Origin: Streptomyces amritsarensis
Lineage (GTDB): Bacteria; Actinomycetota; Actinomycetes; Streptomycetales; Streptomycetaceae
Direction: 5' to 3'
DNA: 64,000 bases
Assembly (NCBI RefSeq): GCF_001953875.1
Contig: NZ_MQUR01000014.1
Location: forward strand, 1 to 64,000
This document shows positions 1-10,374 of the stretch, one piece after another (position 1 is the first letter of the stretch; each line of letters opens with the position of its first letter). The notes under the pieces are model-generated. The model was not told the origin of the DNA and did no database searches. It was given only the letters and a program-made list of their open reading frames with translations. Made by a program: the position numbers and the translations under genes.

Positions 1-149
1 CGAGTTCGGGCCCACGGCCGTGCCGCGCCCGGGGAGCAGCGCCGTCGTACGGCCCCGTCTCCCCGAACCCGCGCGCGTGATCGGGCCGCTGCCGGGTACC
101 CGCGCAGCAGATATCCGAACGCGGACAACTCCCAGGAGAGGAAAGCCCC

Positions 150-509
150 ATGACGCTGATACCGCACGTGAACGACAAGTCCGTCCCCACCTCGGCGGAG
201 CTCCGCCGACAGGTCGCCCGCGCGACCGACCGGCTGAGGGACACCGCCGTGCACGTCGGGCGGCTCGTCGAGGACAAGACCCCCGACCCCGTTCTGGCCG
301 GGGCGTTGCGGACGGCGACGCGCGTCCGGGACACGGCCGCCCGTGCCGGGCGGCTCGCCGGGCACCGCGACCTCGACTCCGTGCGGGCGAACGCCGGCCG
401 GGCCGCGACCGCGGCGCGGACCCACCGCACCGCGCTGGCCACGGCCGCCGGCGTACTCGCCGCCGCCGCGCTCGCCCGGCGCGCCCGGCGGGCACGGCGC
501 GCGAAGTAG
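150..509 (+). CDS. Ala/Arg-rich small protein, function unknown
   Basis: The product is 119 aa. The start is an ATG with an AGGAGAGGAAAG ribosome site about 5-10 nt upstream. The middle is helical and charged, with several heptad-like Arg/Ala runs (residues about 15-95). It ends in a short hydrophobic Ala-rich segment (about 97-110) and a very basic tail, AllARRARRARRAK. This layout suggests an amphipathic protein with a C-terminal membrane anchor, comparable to small actinobacterial stress-associated membrane proteins. I do not recognise a named family. Codon use matches its neighbours. No partner gene is evident; the convergent YihY-type gene ends about 90 nt downstream. Confidence 0.7.
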   Translation: MTLIPHVNDKSVPTSAELRRQVARATDRLRDTAVHVGRLVEDKTPDPVLAGALRTATRVRDTAARAGRLAGHRDLDSVRANAGRAATAARTHRTALATAAGVLAAAALARRARRARRAK

Positions 510-601
510 GGCGTCCGAAGCCGGCCCGGCCCGGAGCCGACGCGACCCGGTCCCGGTCGGGCCGGGCCGTGCGCGGCGGCTCCGGGCCGGGCCGCCGACG
601 T

Positions 602-1513
602 TCACCCCCGAGGTCCGGCCGCCGGCCTGCGCGCCCGCTCGGCGTTGAACTGCGCACCCGTCAGCAGGGCCAGGTTCGCGAACCAGAGCCAGATCACGAA
701 GACCACGATCCCGGCCAGCGACCCGTACAGGCGGCCGTACGTGTCCAGTTGCGTGTACAGCGTGAAGAGCCCCGACGCGGCCAGCCACAGCAGCGCCGCC
801 AACACGCCGCCGGGCAGGCCCCGCCGGGTGCCCCGGCTCTGGACCGGGCCGGTCCGGAAGAGGACCAGCACCAGGAGGGTCACGACCACCAGGAGCACGG
901 GCCAGCGCAGCAGCGCGACAGCCTGCGGGCCGCTCCCGCCGACCGCCCGTGCGGCCCACCGGGCCGGCGGCCCGGACAGGACCAGCCCCACCGCGCCGAC
1001 CACGAGCAGCACCAGCAGCAGCCCCGCGTGGACGAGCAGTGTGTGCGCGGCGCGCAGCGGACGCCGTGTGTCCGGCACCCGGTGCATGGTGTGCAGGGCG
1101 CGGCGGAACACCGCCAGGTAGCTGCACGCCGACCACAGCGCGCTCGCCACCCCGCCCAACAGCAGGGCCCACATCGACGACTGCCCCTCCGGGAGGCCGC
1201 CCAGCGCCTCGCGGAGCACCTGCGCCGACTGCGGGGGTGCGTACGCGGTCAGGTCCGCGACGAGGCGGTCGCGCCGCGCCCCGCCCAGCAACCCCACGAC
1301 GGATACGGCGATGACGAGCGCGGGCAGCAGCGCGAGCAGGGCGTAATAGGTGAGGGCAGCCGCGTGGTCGGCCAGGTTGTCCGTCCAGACGCGGACGGCC
1401 GTACGCCGCAACTCGGCGCGCGTGCGCGCCGCGAGGGCGGTGGGGGTGGTGGGGGCGACGGCGCAGGAGGGCGGGCCGCCGGGCTGCGATGCGGTGCGGG
1501 GGATGTCGGTCAC
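602..1513 (-). CDS. YihY/virulence factor BrkB family membrane protein
   Basis: This is an integral membrane protein of about 303 aa. It opens with a cytoplasmic stretch (WTDNLADHAAALTYYALLAL), which is the hallmark opening of the YihY/BrkB family (wrongly once called RNase BN). About six hydrophobic segments follow. The C-terminal block contains LYTQLDTYGRLYGSLAG and VIWLWFANLALLTGAQFNAE, both strongly conserved in the family. The GTG at 1513 is chosen because GAGAGGG lies about 10-12 nt upstream; the frame stays open further upstream, but that extension is Arg-rich and antisense to the VanZ gene. The family's transport substrate is not established. It is divergent from the VanZ-type gene. 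Confidence 0.85.
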   Translation of the reverse strand: MTDIPRTASQPGGPPSCAVAPTTPTALAARTRAELRRTAVRVWTDNLADHAAALTYYALLALLPALVIAVSVVGLLGGARRDRLVADLTAYAPPQSAQVLREALGGLPEGQSSMWALLLGGVASALWSACSYLAVFRRALHTMHRVPDTRRPLRAAHTLLVHAGLLLVLLVVGAVGLVLSGPPARWAARAVGGSGPQAVALLRWPVLLVVVTLLVLVLFRTGPVQSRGTRRGLPGGVLAALLWLAASGLFTLYTQLDTYGRLYGSLAGIVVFVIWLWFANLALLTGAQFNAERARRPAAGPRG

Positions 1514-1598
1514 CCCGTGCGCGTGCCCTCTCGGGGACGCGCGCATGCGCCCGCGGGGCAGCCGCGTAGGGGCCCGTCCGCCGGGTACACGCGCCCTC

Positions 1599-2156
1599 AT
1601 GACATGGAGCCGCGCGCGACGGCGCGACGCACAACCGCGGGAAGCGGTGCAACCGGCCACGGCAACGGCGGCCAAGACCCGCCCGGCACACCCGGCGGTG
1701 CGGGCGCTGGCCATGCTGGCCGCCTTCGCCGGGACCGTCCTGTTCAGCGTGGTCCTGGCCCGGCTGACGCTGGAGCCGTCCGCGGCTTCGGCGGCCCTCG
1801 TGCACAGCAACCTCCGGCCGGGCCGCTCGATCGACGCCTACCTGGAGCACGCGCCGGCGCTCGAAGCGGCCCGTCAACTCGGCGGCAACCTGCTGCTCGG
1901 CGTGCCGTTCGGCGTGCTCCTGCCCGTCCTGCTGCCCCCCGCACGCGGACTGCTGCGGGTCGCCGCGGTGACCGTGTGCCTGATGACGCTGGTGGAGTTG
2001 GTCCAGGGCGCCCTCGTCACCGGACGCGTCTTCGACATCGACGACGTCATCCTCAACACGGCCGGAGCGCTCCTCGGGTACCTCTTCATCGGCCTGCGCC
2101 TCGGCCGCGCCGTACACCCGCGCCGCAGGCACTGGTGGCACCGCCGTCCTTCGTGA
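1599..2156 (+). CDS. VanZ family membrane protein
   Basis: The product is 185 aa. The ATG at 1599 gives a short basic N-terminus, then a transmembrane segment (about residues 32-52), and then the VanZ signature: LGGNLLLGVPFGVLLPVLLP, a short loop, and LMTLVELVQGALVTGRVFDI followed by DDVILNTAGALLGYL. The Gln-Gly and Asp-Asp-x-x-x-Asn-Thr motifs are diagnostic of the family. VanZ confers low-level teicoplanin resistance in enterococci. Actinobacterial paralogues are mostly of unknown role, so resistance should not be assumed. The gene is divergent from yihY-like, with 85 bp between the starts. Confidence 0.85.
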   Translation: MTWSRARRRDAQPREAVQPATATAAKTRPAHPAVRALAMLAAFAGTVLFSVVLARLTLEPSAASAALVHSNLRPGRSIDAYLEHAPALEAARQLGGNLLLGVPFGVLLPVLLPPARGLLRVAAVTVCLMTLVELVQGALVTGRVFDIDDVILNTAGALLGYLFIGLRLGRAVHPRRRHWWHRRPS

Positions 2157-2683
2157 GGCGTGAGTACGGCCACGGCCGGGTCTGCCACCGGCCGAGGGAG
2201 CAGGTGGGAACAAGGGGTACGCCGCCTTCTGCGACGCCGGCCGCTGGTCCTACGACGCGCCGTACTGGCGGGGCCGGCGAGAGCTACCCGCCCACGTTCT
2301 TCCGATGCCCGAGCGGCTCGAACTGCCTGCCTGTCCTGCCGGCCACCGGCTGCGCCGCGACCGGGCCGCTGGCGCGGCTCGCGGGCCTCGAACGCGTACC
2401 GGCCGTACGCGGCACCTTCACCGTCGGCGACGGCCGGCGCGGGGCCCGCCCGAGGACCTGGCAAGCCCGACGCCCACCCGTTGTCGGCCGGTACGGGCGT
2501 CGTCCCTCGGTGAACGAACCGACAGCATCACGCGGCTGTCCCCGGACGGGAGATGGACGCCACTGCGGGGATTCGGCTCCGCCGCGGCGGGTCTCCCCCT
2601 TGAGCACCGGAGCCGTCCCGCCCCACCCGCCCCGTAGGACCGGAGGCAAGGGTTCACACCCCGCGCCCCGAATCCCCGCGCCC
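2157..2683 (+). pseudogene. Gene-free stretch with possible decayed coding sequence
   Basis: This 527 bp stretch holds no intact gene. On the + strand, protein-like segments appear in different frames: GYAAFCDAGRWSYDAPYW near 2217-2270, PPTFFRCPSGSNCLPVLPA near 2288-2345 in the next frame, and SITRLSPDGRWTPLRGFGSA near 2522-2582 in another. Trp, Cys, Tyr and Phe are more frequent here than in random high-GC reading. That is what a repeatedly frameshifted gene would leave. No family is recognised and no start can be assigned. It could equally be chance, so confidence is low. Confidence 0.22.
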
Positions 2684-3553
2684 TCACACCTCGCGCCACC
2701 GGGCCATCGCCCAGGAGAACGCCCCGAAGAGGACGAGCCCCACGGCGACCGCGACCAGCAGCCACGGACCCGCCGGTGTCCCGGCGAACGTCCTCAGGGT
2801 GTCGTCGAGCCCCTTGGCCTGCCCGGGGTCGTAGCGCAGCGCCGCGTACACGACGAAGCCGCCGGCCGCCGCGAACACGGCCCCGCGGGCCAGCCCGCCG
2901 GTCACCCCGAGGAAGTCGACCGCCTTCCGCCAGCCTCGCGAGGCACCTCCCATCGCGAGGTGCTCGCGGAAGCGGCACCGTGCCGCCTGTACCGCGATGA
3001 CCACGCCCGCGATGGCGATCCCGACGCCGACGGCACCCACCAGCCACTGGCCGGCGGGCAGACCGAGCGACTTCGCGGTCATGTCACGCGACTGCTCGTC
3101 CCCGGAGCTCCCGCCGCCGCCCGAGGCGAACACGAGGACGGAGAAGGCCGCCACCGCATAGAACACGCACCGGCCCGCCGAGGCCAGGCGTTTGGCGGGC
3201 TTGTCGCCGTCCGGACCGGCCGCGCCGAACACCGCCTCCGACAGCCGCCACAGCACCATGCACACGAGGCCGATGCCGACGGCCCAGATGAGGACCGAGC
3301 CGAAGGGCTGGTCCGCCAGCTCCTGGAGGGCACCCTGCCGGTCGGCCTCCCGGTCGCCGCCGCCGAAGGCGACGCGGACGGCCAGCACCCCGATCAGCGC
3401 GTACAGCACCCCGCGCGCCACCAGCCCGGACCGGGCGGTGACCTCCCGCAGCGTGCCGCCGCGCGACGCGGCCCGGGCGCCCTTGCGCGCGGTCTCCCCG
3501 CTCACCCCGCTCACCCCGCCGCCCACCCCGCTCACCCCGTTCATCCGGCCCAT
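2684..3553 (-). CDS. DUF1206 family membrane protein
   Basis: The product is 289 aa. It has three repeats of a two-helix unit, giving six transmembrane segments. Each repeat starts with a Gly-Leu-x-Ala-Arg-Gly type turn (SGLVARGVLYALIGVLA, ASAGRCVFYAVAAFSVLVFA, GGLARGAVFAAAGGFVVYAA) and ends near a Gly-x-x-Leu/Pro-Phe/Trp-Ala block. This triple repeat is the DUF1206 pattern. The N-terminus (SGVGGGVSGVSGE) is low-complexity and comes from a GGGGTGAGC-type DNA repeat. The gene starts 5 nt after the SRPBCC gene stops on the same strand, so the two are probably co-transcribed. Function is unknown. Confidence 0.85.
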   Translation of the reverse strand: MGRMNGVSGVGGGVSGVSGETARKGARAASRGGTLREVTARSGLVARGVLYALIGVLAVRVAFGGGDREADRQGALQELADQPFGSVLIWAVGIGLVCMVLWRLSEAVFGAAGPDGDKPAKRLASAGRCVFYAVAAFSVLVFASGGGGSSGDEQSRDMTAKSLGLPAGQWLVGAVGVGIAIAGVVIAVQAARCRFREHLAMGGASRGWRKAVDFLGVTGGLARGAVFAAAGGFVVYAALRYDPGQAKGLDDTLRTFAGTPAGPWLLVAVAVGLVLFGAFSWAMARWREV

Positions 3554-3558
3554 CGCGA

Positions 3559-4008
3559 TCAGACCTCGCCGCGCCAGGCGCCCGTCTCGACCCCGCGGGA
3601 CTCGATGAACAGCTTGAACCGCTTCAGGTCACCGCCCACCTGGCGCTTGACGAAGCCGAGCTTGTCGGCTGCGGCCTCGGCGATGCCGTCGGGCACCCAG
3701 TTCATCTGCAGGACGACCTTGGTGGTGGTCGCGTCGATCGGCTGGAAGGTGACGAGGCCGGCCTGGCGGGCCTCACCGTCGACCGTCATCCACGCGACGC
3801 GCCGGTCCGGGAGCTGCTCGGTGATCTGCGCGTCGAACTCGCGCCGGACCCCGTTCACGTTCGTCACCCAGTGGGTGAGCGTGTCACTGCGCTGCTCGAT
3901 GCGCTCGACCCCCTCCATGAAGGCGGGGAAGTCCTCGAACTGCGTCCACTGGTTGTAGGCCGTGCGTACCGGGACGTTGACCTCGACATACTCCTCGACG
4001 TGCGACAT
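3559..4008 (-). CDS. SRPBCC family protein (polyketide cyclase/dehydrase-like fold)
   Basis: The product is 149 aa. The START/SRPBCC fold is indicated by the opening VEVNVPVRTAYNQWTQFEDF, then FPAFMEGVERI and W-V-x-N-V-x-G, with a C-terminal helix FVKRQVGGDLKRFKLFIESR. The opening closely matches the coenzyme Q-binding/cyclase subgroup common in Streptomyces. The ATG at 4008 is fixed by a GGAAGGAG site 5-8 nt upstream. It is the first gene of a likely two-gene unit with DUF1206. The fold binds hydrophobic ligands; no ligand can be named from sequence. Confidence 0.85.
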   Translation of the reverse strand: MSHVEEYVEVNVPVRTAYNQWTQFEDFPAFMEGVERIEQRSDTLTHWVTNVNGVRREFDAQITEQLPDRRVAWMTVDGEARQAGLVTFQPIDATTTKVVLQMNWVPDGIAEAAADKLGFVKRQVGGDLKRFKLFIESRGVETGAWRGEV

Positions 4009-4158
4009 GCGCACTCCTTCCGCGTCATCGGCGATCCCGCACCCCCGAGGTGCGGGGCGTCCGTCTGGACGTCTCGAGGCGCGGCTACCCGGACCTCCGC
4101 ACGGCATGCGACCCGTACGGCGCGTGTACGGCCGACGACGCAGGGCACACGCGGGTGC

Positions 4159-4566
4159 ATGACCGTAGTGAAGACAAGCGTCATCGTCCTGGACTGCGCG
4201 GACCCCGAGCCTCTGGCCCGCTTCTACGCTGACCTGCTCGGCGCGACGGCGGGCCCCGCCGCCGACGACGGCGACCTGTTCCTCGTCACGGGCCGCGCCG
4301 GCGTGCTGCTCGGCATCCGCCGCGACCCGCAGCACACACCGCCGACCTGGCCGCTGCCGGAGGGGAGCCAGCAGGTCCACCTGCGGATCCTGGTGGCGCA
4401 GGACTCCCTCGACGAGGCCGAGCGCGAGGCCGTCGCCCTCGGGGCGCGGCCGGTGGCGGCGGAGGAGGACGGCACCCGCCCGGACAAACGCACGACCCTG
4501 CGCCGCTACGCGGACCCGGCGGGCCACGCGTTCGTCCTCGCGTCCGTCCGGTCGGCCGGCGGCTGA
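4159..4566 (+). CDS. VOC superfamily (glyoxalase-like) protein
   Basis: The product is 135 aa. It has two beta-alpha-beta-beta-beta modules of the vicinal oxygen chelate fold. Module one begins SVIVLDCADPEPLARFYADL; the second contains QQVHLRILVAQDSLDEAE and ends YADPAGHAFVLAS, the usual C-terminal DPxGHxFcL motif with Cys replaced by Val. The metal-ligand pattern is partial, so it may be a binding protein rather than an enzyme. The ATG at 4159 is divergent from the SRPBCC gene (150 bp apart). No convincing Shine-Dalgarno sequence is seen directly upstream. A substrate cannot be named. Confidence 0.8.
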   Translation: MTVVKTSVIVLDCADPEPLARFYADLLGATAGPAADDGDLFLVTGRAGVLLGIRRDPQHTPPTWPLPEGSQQVHLRILVAQDSLDEAEREAVALGARPVAAEEDGTRPDKRTTLRRYADPAGHAFVLASVRSAGG

Positions 4567-4806
4567 CCGCTCAAGGACGCGCTCCGCCGAAGGCGGCGCC
4601 GCAGGTCGGGGCGGCCGAGCCGGCCCGGACCTGACCCGGCTGCCGCCGCGGGGGGAAACCGGGCGCGCCCGCCTGGGCGGAGGCCCCGAACCGATGGCCG
4701 CGGCAGCAAGGGCTCGCGGTCGGCGAGCTGTTCGGGGCGGACGCCTCGGGCCGTCCGCTGCCGCAGCTCGGGCGCCGCGCGCCGCCCCGCCGATCCGCAT
4801 TCCTAT

Positions 4807-4827
4807 GCCCCCGCGGACCGCGGGGGC
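4807..4827. terminator. GC-rich hairpin, possible terminator
   Basis: A near-perfect palindrome, GCCCCCGCGG-A-CCGCGGGGGC, lies 240 nt past the stop of the VOC gene and 29 nt before the miniature element at 4856. It has no U-tract, as is usual for Streptomyces terminators. The rest of 4567-4855 shows no gene and only GC-rich low-complexity sequence. Confidence 0.4.
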
Positions 4828-4855
4828 GCCTCCACCACCCGCGGGCGCGGGCGGT

Positions 4856-5020
4856 CTAGTGCTGTGGCCGGAAAGGTGTGCCGGGGCGCGGCGTCCGGTG
4901 CGGTGCATCGCAAGGCGGAGGGCCGCGGCTCGTACTGGACGTACGTGCGCGGTCCGACAACGCGGCGAGGTGCCGTGCCGGGCGTCGCGACCCGGTGAAC
5001 CCTGCCGGTCACAGCACTAG
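4856..5020. mobile_element. Miniature inverted-repeat element (MITE-like), long copy
   Basis: This is a 165 bp element bounded by CTAG on both sides. The left end (CTAGTGCTGTGGCCGG) and the reverse complement of the right end (CTAGTGCTGTGACCGG) match at 15 of 16 positions, and weaker symmetry continues to about 30 bp. The interior has no open frame of note. The last 49 bp match the short copy at 55790-55858 with only three differences. No transposase is present, so movement would need one supplied in trans. The CTAG borders could be a target duplication or part of the ends. The ends resemble an intergenic repeat I recall as widespread in Streptomyces genomes. Confidence 0.7.
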
Positions 5021-5052
5021 GGAGGCGGCCGGTCCGGGAACAGCGCCGGGGG

Positions 5053-5418
5053 TCAGCCCTCGTCGCCCGCCAGGTGGCCGAAGTCGCGGTGGAAGTCGGA
5101 GGGAAGGGTCGTGTCCAGGCCGTAGTGGTGGTAGAGCTGGAGTTCCTGCTCGGGAGAGAGGTGGCGGCCGACGCCGAAATCCGGTGCGTCCTTGATGAGG
5201 GAGCGTTCGAAGGGCACCCGCAGGGTCTCGCCGACCATCTCGCTCGGCTCCAGCGGGACGAAGGCGTCCCGGCTGAACAGGCCGGTGCGGACGGCGGCCC
5301 ACTCCGGGACGCCCGTGGCATCGTCGAGGTAGACCTCGTCGATGGTGCCGATCTTGGCACCGTTGCGGTCGAATGCCTTGCGGCCGATCAGGCTGCGCGG
5401 ATCGATGTCGGTCTGCAC
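5053..5418 (-). CDS. PRC-barrel domain protein
   Basis: The product is 121 aa. The N-terminal PRC-barrel is clear: DPRSLIGRKAFDRNGAKIGT, then IDEVYLDDATGVPEWAAV and the strand motif FVPLEPSEMV. The C-terminal part has LSPEQELQLYHHYGL, typical of the actinobacterial subgroup annotated as photosystem reaction-centre H-like. The GTG at 5418 is chosen for a TTTGGAGGGACC site upstream; an alternative ATG further up lacks one. PRC-barrels in non-photosynthetic bacteria are linked to RNA processing (RimM) and to stress proteins. The precise role here is unknown. It is divergent from gcvP and its riboswitch. Confidence 0.88.
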   Translation of the reverse strand: MQTDIDPRSLIGRKAFDRNGAKIGTIDEVYLDDATGVPEWAAVRTGLFSRDAFVPLEPSEMVGETLRVPFERSLIKDAPDFGVGRHLSPEQELQLYHHYGLDTTLPSDFHRDFGHLAGDEG

Positions 5419-5544
5419 GGTCCCTCCAAATGGTCGCAACTGTCGCAACTGCTCCGTAGTGACAACAGAAGAGCATTTCCGCAGAGGAGGCCACTCGGGG
5501 AGCCTCTTGAACCCCGCTGGTAGTCTGGGTGACGGCTGTCGACC

Positions 5545-5775
5545 CTGTGCGGGAGAGTCCTCCGAGTGAGCAAGACGGAGGCGCCGAAGGAGCAAATCCT
5601 CCCCGGAATCTCTCAGGCATACGTACCGCACGGACGAGGCCACTCTGGAAAGCAGGGCGGGTACCGGGCGCGCAGTGCCGGTCCCCCTCCTCACCGACGG
5701 TGAAAGCCGGATCTCTCGGGAGACCCCCGTGACTCCGGTGAAACTCTCAGGTGCAGATGACAGAGGGGGAGGCCG
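5545..5775 (+). ncRNA. Glycine riboswitch, probable tandem aptamers
   Basis: This is the leader of gcvP. Aptamer 1 (about 5548-5660) shows GCGGGAGAG, the core CGCCGAAGGAGCAA, and AATCTCTCAGGCA followed by a closing strand ending in CACTCTGG. Aptamer 2 (about 5670-5775) shows CACCGACGGTGAAAGCCGG, then GTGAAACTCTCAGGTGC and GACAGAGGGGGAG. The paired motifs CTCTCAGG(C/T) and GACAGAG are the hallmark of the glycine (gcvT) riboswitch. Its position 60-290 nt before a glycine-decarboxylase gene fits a glycine-activated ON switch. The exact P1 boundaries were judged by eye. Confidence 0.85.
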
Positions 5776-5833
5776 TCCGGGTGCCCGCGCCGTGGTGCCC
5801 CTCGCAGGTCATATGACCAGGAGGCCTCCGTAC

Positions 5834-8719
<2,886 letters not shown>

Positions 8720-8754
8720 GGCGCCCGCCTGTGACGGCCGCCGCGTGACGTGAC

Positions 8755-8793
8755 GAAGGGGCCGACCGGGAGACTCTCCCGGTCGGCCCCTTC
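8755..8793. terminator. Strong hairpin terminator after gcvP
   Basis: This is a perfect 17 bp stem (GAAGGGGCCGACCGGGA and its complement) with a 5 nt loop. It starts 35 nt past the gcvP stop and lies 16 nt before the end of the convergent DUF5999 gene. Symmetry lets it serve both strands. Confidence 0.85.
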
Positions 8794-8808
8794 GCCGTAC
8801 GACGTCGG

Positions 8809-9054
8809 CTACGCCGCCGCGAGCGGGCGGTGCGGAGCGATGATCTGCCCGTCCGGCAGCAGCTCACCGGTGTCCTCGAAGAGCAGGACGCCGTTGCACA
8901 GCAGGCTCCAGCCCTGTTCCGGGTGGTTGGCCACCGGGCGAGCGGCCTCCCGGTCGGCGGATTCGGCAGACGGGCAGGCTGGCTGGTGCTGGCACATGGA
9001 TGCGTTCTTTCGCTGCGGTGTGGTCTGTGTGCTACGGCTCGTTACCTGATTCAT
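8809..9054 (-). CDS. DUF5999 family small protein
   Basis: The product is 81 aa. The core from residue 20 reads MCQHQPACPSAESADREAAR and then HPEQGWSLLCNGVLLFEDTG, ending LLPDGQIIAPHRP. This is the DUF5999 pattern: two N-terminal Cys, a WSLLCNGV segment with a third Cys, and a GELLPDG tail. Many homologues start at the internal MCQHQ (8997). I chose the ATG at 9054 because AGGGGGACGGCC lies just upstream, while 8997 lacks a ribosome site. The Cys/His content could bind metal, but function is not known. The DNA here is less GC-rich than its flanks. Confidence 0.8.
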   Translation of the reverse strand: MNQVTSRSTQTTPQRKNASMCQHQPACPSAESADREAARPVANHPEQGWSLLCNGVLLFEDTGELLPDGQIIAPHRPLAAA

Positions 9055-9258
9055 GGCCGTCCCCCTGGGTCATCCCCGCAGCCGCGGGGCGCTTGCCATC
9101 AGTGTTCCCCCACGACAGCCGCTTCGCAGGGATTTCCCGGCAGCTGTCCTCATGGATTGATGACGCATCACTCGTGCGGGCGGTTCAGGCCAACTACCCT
9201 GTCATTTCGGATGGTTCGCGGGTGGCCCGGCCGGACTAGGCCGAATGGGCGAATCAGG

Positions 9259-9879
9259 TCAGGCGGCGGGCGCGGCCAGCGACGGCGGGACCGGCGCCGT
9301 CGCGGGCGTGAGCCGGTGGGTCAGCACGGGCAGGAGCTCGGAGACCGGATGCGGCCGGTACGCGGCGATGCCGGGCGGGGCCGGGGCCAGCGGCACCAGC
9401 AGGTCCTCGCCGGCGGGCAGTCCGGCGGCGGCGTCCGCGCCCACCGCCCCGTGCAGCCACAGCGTCAGCATGTAGAGCTCCGGTACGGACAGCAGCCGCG
9501 GCTGGTAGCCGGTGGCGAGCAGTTCGGCCTGGCGCAGGGCGCGCTCGGTGGCGGCGACGTAGGGGCCCTCGAAGAAGTGGGAGAAGGCCCAGCCGTCGGG
9601 CGTCAGCCGGGTGTCGGCCGCCGCGACGTGGCGGTCCCCGCTGCGGATCAGGAACCGCCAGCCGACCAGGCGCGTCCGGGGCGGCCGGCCGGCGGACGCG
9701 AGGTCCGAGAGGTTCAGCCGGTCCAGGACGTGGACCGGCAGGGGGAGTTCGGCGGTCAGCGGCCCCTGGATGGAGCGCAGGGCCGGAGTGTGCGCCTCGT
9801 GGACGGCGGTGGGGGAACCGAGTGCCGCGAGGACGCTGCGCAGGGCGGGAGCGGGAGCCGGGGGGACATGCAGCGGCAT
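9259..9879 (-). CDS. Conserved hypothetical protein
   Basis: The product is 206 aa and soluble, with no signal peptide or membrane segment. The start (MPLHVPPAPAPALRSVLAA) follows GAGAGGCG with good spacing. Recognisable conserved-looking blocks are LPVHVLDRLNLSDLASAG, LVGWRFLIRSGDRHVAAADT, GWAFSHFFEGPYVAATERAL and LSVPELYMLTLWLHG. I believe this is a Streptomyces-conserved hypothetical but can assign no domain. It faces 495 bp of non-coding DNA that separates it from the divergent GCS2-type gene; the two may share regulatory sequence. Confidence 0.75.
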   Translation of the reverse strand: MPLHVPPAPAPALRSVLAALGSPTAVHEAHTPALRSIQGPLTAELPLPVHVLDRLNLSDLASAGRPPRTRLVGWRFLIRSGDRHVAAADTRLTPDGWAFSHFFEGPYVAATERALRQAELLATGYQPRLLSVPELYMLTLWLHGAVGADAAAGLPAGEDLLVPLAPAPPGIAAYRPHPVSELLPVLTHRLTPATAPVPPSLAAPAA

Positions 9880-10374
9880 GGTGGGTCGCCTCTCACTTGG
9901 GAGACCTGTGGAACGGGGGCAGGTGCGGGACGGCGCTGTCGCATTCTGGGGCCAGAGGGGGGCCGAGGGGCAATGGCCGCGCGCCAACTCTCTGCCTCGT
10001 TTGCGGAGTTTATACGACATGTGTTCACGCAGTGTTTCGGCTAGCTGTCCCGCCTATTGCCGACAAGGCGCTTACCGGTCCCGCTGACATGGCATTCATG
10101 CCGGATGTGCGCGAACGTGCCGCGCTGACCTCGGAGGTTACCGGAAGGGGGCTCGGCTGGAAAGCACCTGTTTTCGGGAGCGGGCAAATGTCAAGATGAA
10201 TTTGCATGAGGCGACTTGCCAGGTGAATGTGCCGAAGCGCCCTTCGGCCAACCCGGCGCGCGCTCCTCGCCACGCACGCCCCCTCCGCGTTATGGATCAC
10301 GATGCCGGGGCATCATCGACCGTAACGCGCGCCTGGGTGCCCCGGGCCAGGCCCACTCGAGGAGGGACGCTTCG
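9880..10374. other. Long divergent intergenic region, no gene seen
   Basis: These 495 bp separate two divergent genes. Base composition is clearly lower in G+C than the coding flanks, especially 9990-10215 (TTTATACGACATGTGTTCACG, AAATGTCAAGATGAATTTGC). No frame has convincing codon bias on either strand. A small inverted repeat, GATGCC-GGG-GCATC, lies at 10299-10313. The length and composition suggest regulated promoters for one or both genes, but I cannot place a clean -35/-10 pair. Confidence 0.5.

Noticed and set aside
20..3958. A 1,312-codon open frame on the + strand
   Set aside because: It runs antisense through the YihY, DUF1206 and SRPBCC genes and across the VanZ gene in another frame. 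Its product is a Pro/Arg/Gln-rich string without domains, as expected from GC-rich shadow frames.
10025..10300. 91-codon ORF on the - strand in the long intergenic region
   Set aside because: It has no ribosome site, codon bias is poor, and the segment is unusually low in GC, which fits regulatory DNA better.
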